A stretch of DNA of 64,000 nucleotides from WHSW01 sp963846165 (GCA_963846165.1 CAWJUU010000008.1:124001-188000); one strand, 5' to 3'; shown: positions 29,019-36,927, numbered from the stretch's first letter. The notes: a model not told the origin generated them from the sequence alone. A program made the numbers and translations.

Positions 29019-30115
29019 GCGAAGCGGATCTCATCCTCGGCATCGTCGTCGTCACGGCGCTCGCCTTCGACTTCACCAACGGTTTCCACGACACCGCGAA
29101 CGTGGTCGCGACCTCGATCTCGACCCGGGCGATGTCGCCGCGGATCGCGGTCGGCTACGCCGCGGTGCTCAACTTCGTCGGCGCGTTCATCTCGCTGGAG
29201 GTTGCGGCCACAGTCGCCGAGGACATCGTCGACCCGCTGGCAATCACGACCACCGTGATCTTCGCCGGGCTCGTCGGGGCGATCGCCTGGAACCTGATCA
29301 CCTGGTTCTACGGACTGCCCTCGTCGAGCTCGCACGCACTGATCGGCGGCGTCGTCGGGGCAACGTTCGTCGCCGCGGGAGTCGACGCGATCTTCGGCGA
29401 CGGAATGCTAGGCAAGGTGCTGATCCCGGCGGTGATCGCGCCGGTGCTCGCCTTCGTCGTCGGCGGGATCGCGATCGTCGTCTGCTACCGCACCGTCGGC
29501 CGCCAGCGCCCCGGACCGGTGACCCGCGGGTTCCGCTACGGCCAGGTGCTCTCCGGTGGCCTGCTCGCGCTCGCCCACGGCACCAACGACGCCCAGAAGA
29601 CGATGGGCGTGATCACGCTTGCGCTGATCGCCAACGGCAACCTCTCCTCCGAGGGGTTCGAGGTGCCGACCTGGGTCGTGATCTCGGCCGCCTCGGCGAT
29701 CGCGCTCGGCACCTACACCGGCGGCTGGCGGATCATCAAGACGATGGGCACGCGGATCATCAAGATGGACGCGGCGCAGGGCTTCTCGGCGCAGGGCGCG
29801 GGCGCCGCGGTGATCCTTTCGTCCTCGCATTTCGGCTTCCCGCTCTCGACCACGCAGGTGATCGCCGGCGGCGTGATGGGCGCCGGAGCGGGCAAGCGGC
29901 TCTCGGCTGTCCGCTGGGGCGTGGCCGGCAACATCGTCACCGCCTGGCTGCTCACCTTGCCCGCGGCGGCTTTCATCGGCGGCCTCACGTATCTGTTCAC
30001 CGACCTGTTCCCGGGCGCGGTCGGGCCGCTGGTGGTGAGCGTGATCGGGATCGGGCTCGCCGCGGCCGCCTTTGCCCGGCGAATGCGCGAGGTCAGCCCG
30101 GCGCCGGCGGGCTGA
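29015..30115 (+). CDS. pit: inorganic phosphate transporter, PiT family
   Basis: The product is 366 aa with about ten membrane helices. The two inverted signature repeats are ALAFDFTNGFHDTANVVATSI (N-terminal) and LALAHGTNDAQKTMGVITLAL (middle), followed by GFPLSTTQVIAGGVMGAG. It takes up phosphate, probably as a neutral metal complex with proton symport. It starts at TTG 29015, overlapping the DUF47 stop (TTGA). Confidence 0.95.
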   Translation: MSEADLILGIVVVTALAFDFTNGFHDTANVVATSISTRAMSPRIAVGYAAVLNFVGAFISLEVAATVAEDIVDPLAITTTVIFAGLVGAIAWNLITWFYGLPSSSSHALIGGVVGATFVAAGVDAIFGDGMLGKVLIPAVIAPVLAFVVGGIAIVVCYRTVGRQRPGPVTRGFRYGQVLSGGLLALAHGTNDAQKTMGVITLALIANGNLSSEGFEVPTWVVISAASAIALGTYTGGWRIIKTMGTRIIKMDAAQGFSAQGAGAAVILSSSHFGFPLSTTQVIAGGVMGAGAGKRLSAVRWGVAGNIVTAWLLTLPAAAFIGGLTYLFTDLFPGAVGPLVVSVIGIGLAAAAFARRMREVSPAPAG

Positions 30116-30122
30116 GCGGCCG

Positions 30123-30362
30123 ATGCTGGCCACGGTGGTCGACACCAGCGCGCTCTGGCAGACGATCGTCGGAGCGTTCGTCGCCGGAGTCGGGACGACG
30201 CTCGTGTTCTCGCTCGCGATCCTCGGCGCGGCGCGGTTCGCCGACGCGAGCCGCGACGGCCGCGGTCTCCAGGCGGCGGTCTTCGGCGCCCTCGCTGTGC
30301 TCGGACTGCTCGCGACCGCGGCGGCGATCGTCTTCGGCATCATCGTGATGACGAGCAAGTAG
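30123..30362 (+). CDS. small two-helix membrane protein downstream of pit
   Basis: The product is 79 aa with two membrane helices (LWQTIVGAFVAGVGTTLVFSLAILGA and LQAAVFGALAVLGLLATAAAIVFGIIVM), joined by a short loop with the charged segment ADASRDGR. It starts seven bases after the pit stop, so it is probably cotranscribed. I do not recognise a family. A role with the phosphate permease is only suggested by position. Confidence 0.65.
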   Translation: MLATVVDTSALWQTIVGAFVAGVGTTLVFSLAILGAARFADASRDGRGLQAAVFGALAVLGLLATAAAIVFGIIVMTSK

Positions 30363-30384
30363 AAGCGGGGCGTACGATCACGTC

Positions 30385-30738
30385 ATGCGCGCTGTCCGCA
30401 ACATCGCGATCATCCTCGCTTTGGCGGCGATCGTGGCGGTCGTCCCCGGGGGCGACAACGCAGCACGGGCGATCGTGGCGGCGCTCGGGATCGTCTTCCT
30501 CGCCCTGATCGGCTTCACCGGCTGGCAGCTCTATCGCCAGTACCGGTTCACCTATCTCGGGCTCGACGACCGCCAGCGCACGATCTTCGTCGGCGCGATC
30601 GGGGCGATCGTGCTGATGATTGCGGGCGCCGACGAGCTCACCGCGACCGGCGGGGGCCTCGTGGTCTGGCTCGCGGTGCTCGGGCTCTCGATCTTCGCCA
30701 TCGTCCGCGTCTGGGGCGAGGCGCGGGCGAGCTACTGA
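30385..30738 (+). CDS. four-helix membrane protein of unknown function
   Basis: The product is 117 aa. Hydrophobic segments are NIAIILALAAIVAVVPGG, IVAALGIVFLALIGFTGWQLYRQY, IFVGAIGAIVLMIAGA and VVWLAVLGLSIFAIVRVW. The loop YRFTYLGLDDRQRTIF resembles small uncharacterised actinobacterial membrane proteins. It ends the pit-led transcript; 83 bp of non-coding sequence follow. Confidence 0.65.
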   Translation: MRAVRNIAIILALAAIVAVVPGGDNAARAIVAALGIVFLALIGFTGWQLYRQYRFTYLGLDDRQRTIFVGAIGAIVLMIAGADELTATGGGLVVWLAVLGLSIFAIVRVWGEARASY

Positions 30739-30821
30739 GAACACTCATCTAGCACTCGCCCGCGCGCCTTCAGACACACCCCGCGTCCCCTAGGGCATCC
30801 CGGCGCGCCTAGCTTCGGGGC

Positions 30822-31160
30822 ATGCGGCGCGCGCGCAGCGACGACGGGCAGGCGGCGGTCGAGCTGGTCGCGGTCACACCGATCGTGATCGGCGTCATCC
30901 TGCTCGTGGCCCAGCTCGCCGTCGCCGGATACGCGCTCTGGAGCGCGGGCGACGCGGCGCGGGCGGGGGCCCGCGCCGCGCACGTCGGCGACGACCCGCG
31001 TGAGGCGGCACTCGAGACGCTGCCGTTCTGGCTCGAGGCGGGCGCCGAGGTCGAGACGTCTGGGCCGGTCGAGGTCAGGGTCGGTGCGCCGGCGCTGTTG
31101 CCGGGGGTGCCCGCGATCCCGGTCGCCGCCGCCGCGGCCCTGGAGCCGGACGATGGATGA
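30822..31160 (+). CDS. TadE-like pilin-type membrane protein
   Basis: The product is 112 aa. A short basic leader (MRRARSDDGQ) precedes AAVELVAVTPIVIGVILLVAQLAVAGYALW. This is the TadE/TadG-type pseudopilin segment with the Glu five residues into the hydrophobic stretch. A short periplasmic tail follows. It is the first of three overlapping genes (next start at 31153). No Tad ATPase or secretin lies in this window. Confidence 0.78.
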   Translation: MRRARSDDGQAAVELVAVTPIVIGVILLVAQLAVAGYALWSAGDAARAGARAAHVGDDPREAALETLPFWLEAGAEVETSGPVEVRVGAPALLPGVPAIPVAAAAALEPDDG

Positions 31161-31488
31161 GCGCGGTCAGGCGTCGGTCGAGATCGTCGCCGCGCTGCCG
31201 GGCCTCGTGCTCGCAGGGTTGATCTGCTTGCAGCTGCTCGCCACTGGCTACTCGCTGACTCTGGCCGATGGCGCCGCCGAGGCGGGTGCGATCGCGCTCG
31301 CCACGGGCCGGTCCGCCGAACCCGCGGTCGAGGCCGCGCTGCCGGGGTGGGCGCGCGACCGGATCGAGCTCGAGGTCGAGGGCGGTCGGCTGACGGTGCG
31401 CCTGCAACCACCCTCGGCGCTTGCGGCGATCGGCCGTGCGATGGAGGTGAGCTCGTCGGCGTGGGTGCGACGACCCGGACGAGCATGA
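31153..31488 (+). CDS. second TadE-like membrane protein
   Basis: The product is 111 aa. The leader MDERGQ precedes ASVEIVAALPGLVLAGLICLQLLATGYSLTLADGAAEAGAIALATG, a second TadE-like pseudopilin helix with the conserved Glu after the leader. It starts eight bases before the previous stop and its own stop overlaps the next start as ATGA, so all three are translationally coupled. Confidence 0.75.
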   Translation: MDERGQASVEIVAALPGLVLAGLICLQLLATGYSLTLADGAAEAGAIALATGRSAEPAVEAALPGWARDRIELEVEGGRLTVRLQPPSALAAIGRAMEVSSSAWVRRPGRA

Positions 31489-33491
31489 GCCGGGCGCTGA
31501 TCGTCTCGACGGCGGTCGGTGACGCCGGCGGCGGGCTGGCAGCCGCGGCCGCGGTGGCCGTGGCACTCGCGTCGCCCGCAAGGACCGGCACGAACGCTAG
31601 TGGCGGCGCCGTGCTCTTCGCCGAGCTCGGCGAAGAGCACGGGCGTGGTCCGACGATGCTCGCCTCCGAGTCGGCGCGCGAGCTCGAGCGGGCCCTGCGT
31701 GACCGCGGGCTCGACGCCGCGGCCCGCGGCCGCCTCACCTGGCTTCGGCTTGGCGAGCGCGATGGCTGGCTCGAGCGATTCGGGCTCGCCGTCGATATCG
31801 CCGGTCCCCAGTGCCCGGTGGTCGTTCACCTGCCGGCGGTCGAATGGCGACGGGCGCTCGCGTGCGATGCGGTAGGCGCGACGGCGGCACTCCTGCGCGC
31901 CGAGCTGCCCTCGCAACGCGCGCTCGCCGCACTCGTGGTCGCCGACCTCGGCGGCGCCGGTATCCGGGTCCGGGTCGCCACCCGAGCGCCCGGGCGGGTG
32001 TCGGCGCGCCGCGCGCTTGCGGGCATCGATCCCGGCGGCGCGGCGGCGGAGCGCTCACGCCGTCTCGCCCGCGGGTTGACGGGAAGGGCGAGCGAGTCGC
32101 ACGAGGGGTCGGTCGGACGGCCCGCGCCGGTCCGCGCCAGGCTCGGTTCCGAGGCCGGCCAGGCGCTGCCGCTGGTGCTCGGCGGCGCCTTCGCGCTCGT
32201 CTTCTGCACGCTGCTGCTCGCGGCCTTTGGCGGCGCCGTGACCGGCAAGTCGCGTGCCCAGCGCGCCGCGGACCTGGCGGCGCTCTCGGCCGCGCGCTCG
32301 ATGCGCGACGACTTCGATCGCCTGTTCACACCGGCCCTGCGCCCCGACGGGTCGCCGAGCCCGGGCCACCTCTCTAAGCGGGAGTACCTCGAGCGGGCCG
32401 CAAGCGCGGCGCTCGAGGCCGCGGAGCGCAACGGCGTCGAGGCGCAGCGGCTGGAGATCGAGTTCCCTGATCTCGAGTCGTTCGCACCGCTGCGGGTGCG
32501 TGCGGAGGTCACCGCCTCGCTCGAGCTCATGGACCCGGTGCCGAGCCTCCCCGTGGCGGCCCACGCGGAGGCCGAGGCCTCCCCTGCGACAAGCGCCTCG
32601 GCGCCCGCCGGCGCGCCAACGACGGCGAGCGGGGGCGGCTACGCTGGCCCGCTCTCCTACCGTCAGGGCGAGCCGATGCGTCCCGACGTGGCGGCGGCCT
32701 TCGACCGCATGGTGGCCGCCGCAAGCGCTGACGGCCTCGCGCTGATCGTCAACTCCGGGTTTCGATCCGACGCCGAGCAGGCCGCGCTGTTCGCCGCCAA
32801 CCCCGATCCGCGCTGGGTTGCGCCGCCCGGGACCTCGCTTCACCGCTGCGCAACCGAGCTCGACCTCGGCCCACCCGCCGCCTACGGCTGGCTGGCCGCG
32901 AACGCGTCGCGGTTCGGCTTCCTCAAGCGCTATTCCTGGGAGGCCTGGCACTTCGGGTACACGGCGGGCCCAGCGCCCTGCTCCGCGGCCGGGGATCGGG
33001 TCGGTGACCCGGCTGCGGATGCGGGCGGCGACGGATCGGCGGGCTCGACCGCGCTGCCCTCGTTCGTGCCCGCCCGGTTCCGGGAGCCGCTTGCGCGGGC
33101 AGCGGCGCGCTGGAACGTCTCCGCAGCGCTGCTCGCCGCGCAGCTGATGGCGGAGTCGAACTTCAACCCGTTCGCGGTCTCGCCCGCCGGAGCGAGCGGG
33201 ATCGCCCAGTTCATGCCCGGCACCGCCGCCGCCTACGGGCTCGGCGATCCGTTCGACCCCGACGCGGCGATCGACGCGCAGGCGCACCTGATGTCAGACC
33301 TGCTCGGTCGGTTCGGCTCGGTCGCACTGGCGCTCGCCGCCTACAACGCCGGCCCCGCCCCGGTCGCCGCCTGCGATTGCGTCCCCTCCTACCCCGAGAC
33401 CCAGGCCTACGTCGCTCGCATCCTCGGGCTCATGGACGGCGCCGGCGCGATCGCTCCGGCGCCGGAGCTCGAGGTGCGGCTGGTCGAGTGA
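31485..33491 (+). CDS. TadG-like membrane protein fused to VanY peptidase and SLT lytic transglycosylase domains
   Basis: The product is 668 aa. Residues 1-215 are a domain I do not recognise. Residues about 218-265 are a TadE/TadG pseudopilin-like segment (AGQALPLVLGGAFALVFCTLLLAAFGG...RAQRAADLAALSAARSM). About 385-500 is a VanY D-Ala-D-Ala carboxypeptidase domain (NSGFRSDAEQAALFAANP; SLHRCATELDLG; FGFLKRYSWEAWHFGY with Zn-type His/Asp). About 530-660 is an SLT transglycosylase (LLAAQLMAESNFNPFAVSPAGASGIAQFMPGTAAAYGL, catalytic Glu). It would act on peptidoglycan outside the membrane. No frame break is seen. Confidence 0.85.
   Translation: MSRALIVSTAVGDAGGGLAAAAAVAVALASPARTGTNASGGAVLFAELGEEHGRGPTMLASESARELERALRDRGLDAAARGRLTWLRLGERDGWLERFGLAVDIAGPQCPVVVHLPAVEWRRALACDAVGATAALLRAELPSQRALAALVVADLGGAGIRVRVATRAPGRVSARRALAGIDPGGAAAERSRRLARGLTGRASESHEGSVGRPAPVRARLGSEAGQALPLVLGGAFALVFCTLLLAAFGGAVTGKSRAQRAADLAALSAARSMRDDFDRLFTPALRPDGSPSPGHLSKREYLERAASAALEAAERNGVEAQRLEIEFPDLESFAPLRVRAEVTASLELMDPVPSLPVAAHAEAEASPATSASAPAGAPTTASGGGYAGPLSYRQGEPMRPDVAAAFDRMVAAASADGLALIVNSGFRSDAEQAALFAANPDPRWVAPPGTSLHRCATELDLGPPAAYGWLAANASRFGFLKRYSWEAWHFGYTAGPAPCSAAGDRVGDPAADAGGDGSAGSTALPSFVPARFREPLARAAARWNVSAALLAAQLMAESNFNPFAVSPAGASGIAQFMPGTAAAYGLGDPFDPDAAIDAQAHLMSDLLGRFGSVALALAAYNAGPAPVAACDCVPSYPETQAYVARILGLMDGAGAIAPAPELEVRLVE
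31611..31640. repeat. perfect 30-bp palindrome inside the fusion gene
   Basis: GTGCTCTTCGCCGAG (31611-31625) is followed immediately by its exact reverse complement (31626-31640) with no spacer. It encodes VLFAELGEEH in the N-terminal domain of the TadG-VanY-SLT protein. Confidence 0.85.
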
Positions 33492-33590
33492 GAGTCAGTC
33501 CCAACCATGTCGCGTGCGGCTGATCGACAGCAGCGCTTCGTCGGGCCTGGATAATCGCTGAAGCTCGCAGGTTCGGGCATTCGTGATACT

Positions 33591-33608
33591 GTTAACCGTA
33601 TAGTTAAC
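33591..33608. promoter_or_regulatory. probable ArsR-family operator
   Basis: GTTAACCGTATAGTTAAC consists of two GTTAAC boxes separated by six bases, an AT-rich dyad at the very start of the ArsR-like gene. Operators that overlap the start codon are usual for autoregulated ArsR-AHSA1 operons. Confidence 0.6.
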
Positions 33609-33914
33609 GATCCGTTCAAGGCGCTTTCGCACCCGATCCGCCGCGGCATCGTCGAGCGCCTCGGCGCAGGTCCGGCGACGGTCGGCGACGCCACCGCCGG
33701 TTTCGGCGTGTCCAAGCCCGCGATCTCCAAGCACCTGAAGGTGCTCGAGGAGACCGGCGTCGTCACGCGCGTGATCGACGGCCGCGAGCACCGGCTCTCG
33801 CTCGAGCCCGCTGCGCTCGGCGAAGCCGCCGACTGGATGGATCACCAGCGCGCCCTCTGGGAGCGCCTGTTCGATGTTGTCGACGATTACCTGAACGAGA
33901 AGGAGCCGAAATGA
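33600..33914 (+). CDS. ArsR/SmtB family transcriptional regulator, start codon atypical
   Basis: From 33600 the frame reads IVNDPFKALSHPIRRGIVERLGAGPATVGDATAGFGVSKPAISKHLKVLEETGVVTRVIDGREHRLSLEPAALGEAADWMDHQRALWERLFDVVDDYL, a complete winged-helix ArsR repressor of about 104 aa. In related proteins the start Met precedes VNDPFKAL; here that codon is ATA (33600-33602), inside the operator. In-frame candidates upstream are only CTG 33558 and ATT 33579, and the first GTG (33708) lies within the recognition helix. It overlaps the DUF899 gene as ATGA. Confidence 0.75.
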   Translation: MVNDPFKALSHPIRRGIVERLGAGPATVGDATAGFGVSKPAISKHLKVLEETGVVTRVIDGREHRLSLEPAALGEAADWMDHQRALWERLFDVVDDYLNEKEPK

Positions 33915-34675
33915 AGACGCCGCCGATCGTATCCGCGCAGGAGTGGGACGCCGCCCGCGAGGAATTGCTGGTGAAGGAGAAGGAGCTGACCCGCGCCCGC
34001 GACGGGCTTGCCGCCGAACGCCGCCGGATGCCGCGGATGGCGGTCGAGAAGGAGTACGCGTTCGAGGGCCCGGGCGGGCAGGCGAGCCTGCTCGACCTGT
34101 TCGAGGGGCGCCGGCAGCTGATCGTCTACCGCTTCTTTTTCGAGCCGGGCGTCACCGGCTGGCCTGAGGGCGGCTGCCCCGGCTGCTCGATGGTCGGCGA
34201 TCAGGTCGCCCACCCCGCCCATCTGAACGCCCGCGACACCACGCTCGCATTCGTCTCGCGCGCCTCGCAGGCGGACATCGCGCGCTGGAAGGCGCGAATG
34301 GGCTGGGAGCTGATCCCCTGGTACACGCTCACCGACGACTTCGACGCCGACTTCGGCGTCGGCGAGTGGCACGGCACCAACGCCTTCCTCCGCGACGAAG
34401 ACGACCGGATCTTCCGCACGTACTTCATCGACAGCCGCGGCGACGAGGTCATGGGCGGCACCTGGGCGTACCTCGACATCACCGCGCTCGGACGCCAGGA
34501 GGAGTGGGAGGACTCACCGGACGGCTATCCGCAGACCCCGCCCTACCAGTGGTGGAACCGCCACGACGAGTACGAGCAGACCGGAGCGGAGGCGGCCGCC
34601 ACCGCAGCCGCGCGCGCCGAGCAGATCGAGGGCTACTACGCCGCGCAGCGCGAGGCGGAGAGCTCGGGCTCGTGA
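33911..34675 (+). CDS. DUF899 family thioredoxin-like protein
   Basis: The product is 254 aa. It has the DUF899 features EYAFEGPGGQASLLDLFEGRRQLIVYRFFFEPGVTGWPEGGCPGCSMVGDQVAHPAHLNARDTTLAFVSRA, SYTL-like WYTLTDDFDADFGVGEWHG and the tail with YPQTPPYQWWNRHDEY. The CPGC motif occupies the position of the thioredoxin redox pair. The role is unknown; it is recurrently linked to ArsR and AHSA1 genes, as here. Confidence 0.9.
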   Translation: MKTPPIVSAQEWDAAREELLVKEKELTRARDGLAAERRRMPRMAVEKEYAFEGPGGQASLLDLFEGRRQLIVYRFFFEPGVTGWPEGGCPGCSMVGDQVAHPAHLNARDTTLAFVSRASQADIARWKARMGWELIPWYTLTDDFDADFGVGEWHGTNAFLRDEDDRIFRTYFIDSRGDEVMGGTWAYLDITALGRQEEWEDSPDGYPQTPPYQWWNRHDEYEQTGAEAAATAAARAEQIEGYYAAQREAESSGS

Positions 34676-34806
34676 TCGTCGCTCACGTGGGAGGCGTGCC
34701 GCTGGAGGAGCTGCTGCCGTCGGTCACCGGTGCCGGCGCCGGCTTGCTGTTGGCGCGCGGCTGGATAACGTTGCGCCTGCGACGCCGACGGGAGCCCGGG
34801 AGATGA
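34672..34806 (+). CDS. 44-aa single-helix membrane protein between DUF899 and AHSA1 genes
   Basis: GTG 34672 overlaps the DUF899 stop, and its own TGA overlaps the ATG of the AHSA1 gene. The product, VIVAHVGGVPLEELLPSVTG followed by AGAGLLLARGWITLRLRRRRE, has one hydrophobic helix and a basic end. From memory, similar tiny proteins (VAHVGGxPLEE) occur at the same place in related ArsR-AHSA1 operons, supporting a real gene. Confidence 0.7.
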   Translation: MIVAHVGGVPLEELLPSVTGAGAGLLLARGWITLRLRRRREPGR

Positions 34807-35252
34807 ACGAGACCAAGACGCTGCGCATCGAGCGCACATTCCGGGCGCCGGTCGAGGCGGTCTTCGAGGCGTTCACGAGCGAGGAGGTGCTCCGCCGCTG
34901 GTGGCACGCCGGACACGACTGGGAGACGACCGAGGCAGAGGTCGACCCGCGCGTCGGCGGCACAGTGCGAGTCGTCATGCGCGACCCCCACAAGGACGTC
35001 GAGTACGGCGGTGGCGGCAAGTACAGCGAGGTCGAGCCCCCGACCCGCCTCGCCTTCACCTGGATCTGGGACGACGACCCAAGGGGGACGCTGATCGAGG
35101 TCGACTTCGAGGAGAGCGATGGAGCCACCACCGTTCGCTTCACCCACAGTCACCTCTGGGACGAGGAGACCGTGCGCTCCCACGAGGACGGTTGGGGCCG
35201 GGCCTTCGACAACCTCGAGCGCACCCTGGAGGCGGCTCGCCCAGAGGGATAG
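34803..35252 (+). CDS. AHSA1/SRPBCC domain protein
   Basis: The product is 149 aa: LRIERTFRAPVEAVFEAFTSEEVLRRWWHAGHDWETTEAEVDPRVGGTVRVVMRDPHKDVEYGGGGKYSEVEPPTRLAFTWIWDDDP...EDGWGRAFDNLERTLE, the activator-of-Hsp90-homologue-1-like (Bet v1) fold with the typical W-x-x-x-x-x-NL ending. It is the last gene of a tightly overlapping operon with ArsR and DUF899. Ligand unknown. Confidence 0.9.
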   Translation: MNETKTLRIERTFRAPVEAVFEAFTSEEVLRRWWHAGHDWETTEAEVDPRVGGTVRVVMRDPHKDVEYGGGGKYSEVEPPTRLAFTWIWDDDPRGTLIEVDFEESDGATTVRFTHSHLWDEETVRSHEDGWGRAFDNLERTLEAARPEG

Positions 35253-35391
35253 GCGACCCTGAACTGGCGCCGATTTGGAGTAATCACATGTGGTAGCCCA
35301 TGCCCGATGGACGGATAGGCAGTCAACGGAGTCCTGCCGCGGGCCGATGGAGGCGCACGCCGGACAACAGAGGGGGTCGGAGGAGACAAGG

Positions 35392-35519
35392 ATGTCTACG
35401 CATTATTCGAGGTTGGAGTTTCGTTCACGGTCGCCGCAGTCGTGCTCGCGGTCGGGGCCGGGCTCGCGGCGGCGAACAGCACGCCGCCCAGCGCGAACGG
35501 CTCGCTTGGCTCGGGATAA
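35392..35519 (+). CDS. candidate small membrane peptide (frame uncertain)
   Basis: ATG 35392 follows GGAGGAGACAAGG, a strong ribosome binding site. Its own frame is Arg/Ser-rich, while the frame offset by two (from 35394) reads YALFEVGVSFTVAAVVLAVG then AGLAAANSTPPSANGSLGSG with a stop at 35517-35519, a convincing membrane helix. A single indel after the start would join the two. The stretch between the AHSA1 gene and the GGDEF gene otherwise holds nothing I can identify. Confidence 0.35.
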
Positions 35520-35545
35520 CGCTCGATGGCGAAAGCCGATTAAGC

Positions 35546-36643
35546 ATGGAGCGGACTGAGCGTCTCGAACACGACGCGTTGAGCAACGGGAAAGGTGCGA
35601 CAGTCTCGCGTGAAGCGGTGAAGCAGAGAATCGACGTGCCTGCGGCAATGCTGGAGGCTCTGATGGATGCGGCTGCGGCTGTGCTTGCGGCCGATTCGCT
35701 GGAGGACACATTCGGGCGCATCACCCGTCAGCTGGGAGCCCTGGTGCCCTACGACGATCTCGTCATCTATGAGGTCGATCGCTCGGGCTCGACCATCAGG
35801 GCCGTTTTCGCCGATGGCAGCTGGGTCGAGGAGGTGATGGCCGAGAGCTTCTCGATCGACGAGGGGATCACCGGGCGCACCTTGCGCGAGCGACGGACCC
35901 TCAACATTCCCCGCACCGACCTCGATCCCAGCAGCGAGACCGTCTCGGGGACCACCGACGAGCCCGAGGCGCTCGTCTGCGTGCCGCTGGTGGTCGAGGG
36001 CCGGACGATCGCGGCGCTGAACGTCTACCGGTCTGGAGACGACGTCGCGTTCTCGGTGCAGGAGGCGCAGGTGATCGAGCGCTTCGCGGCGATGGCCGCG
36101 CTCGCGTTCAACTCCGCCCGGCACCGCGAGATGCTCCGCGTGCAGGCGCGAACCGACGGCCTCACCGGGTTGCTCAACCGTCGTGCCTATCAGGAGCGGT
36201 TCGCCGAAGAGCTCGAGCGGGCCCTGCTGAGCGGACGCTCGCTGTCGGTGGTGCTACTCGATCTCGACCATTTCAAGGCGATCAACGACACGCGCGGACA
36301 CACCGAGGGAGACCGCGCACTGCAGGCGGTCGGCGAGCAGCTTCGCGCCGCTGTGCGGGCCGACGACACCGTCGCGCGGCTGGGCGGCGAGGAGTTCATC
36401 CTGATCATGCCCGGAGCGAGCACCGAGCAGGCAACCGAGGCCGCGGAGCGGATGCGGGGGGCGGTCGCCGAGGTGGCGGTCGGTGACCGCCGGCTATCGG
36501 CATCCGCCGGCGTCGCGACCTTCCCCGCTGACGGCTCCACCGTCGAGCGACTGCTCGAGGTCGCCGACGCCGCGCTTTACCGGGCCAAGCGCGGCGGACG
36601 CGATCGCACCTGCACCGCCGCGGGACCCTGCCAGACAGGATGA
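35546..36643 (+). CDS. GAF-GGDEF diguanylate cyclase
   Basis: The product is 365 aa from ATG 35546. The N-terminal GAF domain (about residues 30-190) includes LAADSLEDTFGRITRQLGALVPYDDLVIYEVD and EALVCVPLVVEGRTIAALNVYRSG. The GGDEF domain (about 200-360) has DGLTGLLNRRAYQERF, LLDLDHFKAINDTRGHTEGDRAL and the active-site RLGGEEFILIMPG. It would make c-di-GMP in response to a ligand bound by GAF. No EAL domain and no obvious inhibitory RxxD directly before GGEEF. The C-terminus is intact. Confidence 0.92.
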   Translation: MERTERLEHDALSNGKGATVSREAVKQRIDVPAAMLEALMDAAAAVLAADSLEDTFGRITRQLGALVPYDDLVIYEVDRSGSTIRAVFADGSWVEEVMAESFSIDEGITGRTLRERRTLNIPRTDLDPSSETVSGTTDEPEALVCVPLVVEGRTIAALNVYRSGDDVAFSVQEAQVIERFAAMAALAFNSARHREMLRVQARTDGLTGLLNRRAYQERFAEELERALLSGRSLSVVLLDLDHFKAINDTRGHTEGDRALQAVGEQLRAAVRADDTVARLGGEEFILIMPGASTEQATEAAERMRGAVAEVAVGDRRLSASAGVATFPADGSTVERLLEVADAALYRAKRGGRDRTCTAAGPCQTG

Positions 36644-36679
36644 AGCGGCCCGGGTCTCCAGATAGGCGCAGAGCTCCTC

Positions 36680-36814
36680 ACGGCCGCGATACCCCCTGCA
36701 TCCGGTGCGTGCACGAGCGCCCGCCACTGGACATTCCTGGACCAGTGGGAGCACTTCCGCGTTGAGGTCGACGAGCTCATCCGCGCCCTCGAAACCGCCG
36801 GGTTGTCGGAGTAG
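36680..36814 (+). pseudogene. possible 3' gene fragment
   Basis: An open frame lacking a start ends with HWTFLDQWEHFRVEVDELIRA then LETAGLSE and a stop at 36812-36814. The amphipathic, Trp-rich ending looks like a protein C-terminus, but I cannot assign a family. It sits in the 282 bp after the GGDEF gene, with no other identifiable content. Confidence 0.2.
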
Positions 36815-36908
36815 CGCTTAGGACGAGAAGCGAGTTACTTCCCCGATTCTGAGGGCGGTTTCTCAAGCACGGGCCAGTCGACCTTGTGCGCTGGGGCCCG
36901 TCCAACGA

Positions 36909-36927
36909 AACCCGCAAACGGCGGGTT
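36909..36927 (-). terminator. hairpin terminator-like structure
   Basis: AACCCGC (36909-36915) and GCGGGTT (36921-36927) form a perfect 7-bp stem with a 5-nt loop at the 3' end of the minus-strand GST-like gene, overlapping its stop codon. The downstream sequence on that strand is TCGTTGG, only weakly T-rich. Confidence 0.5.

Noticed and set aside
31485..33491. Complete Tad pilus locus
   Set aside because: Only TadE/TadG-like pieces are present; no ATPase, inner-membrane platform or peptidase genes occur in the window.
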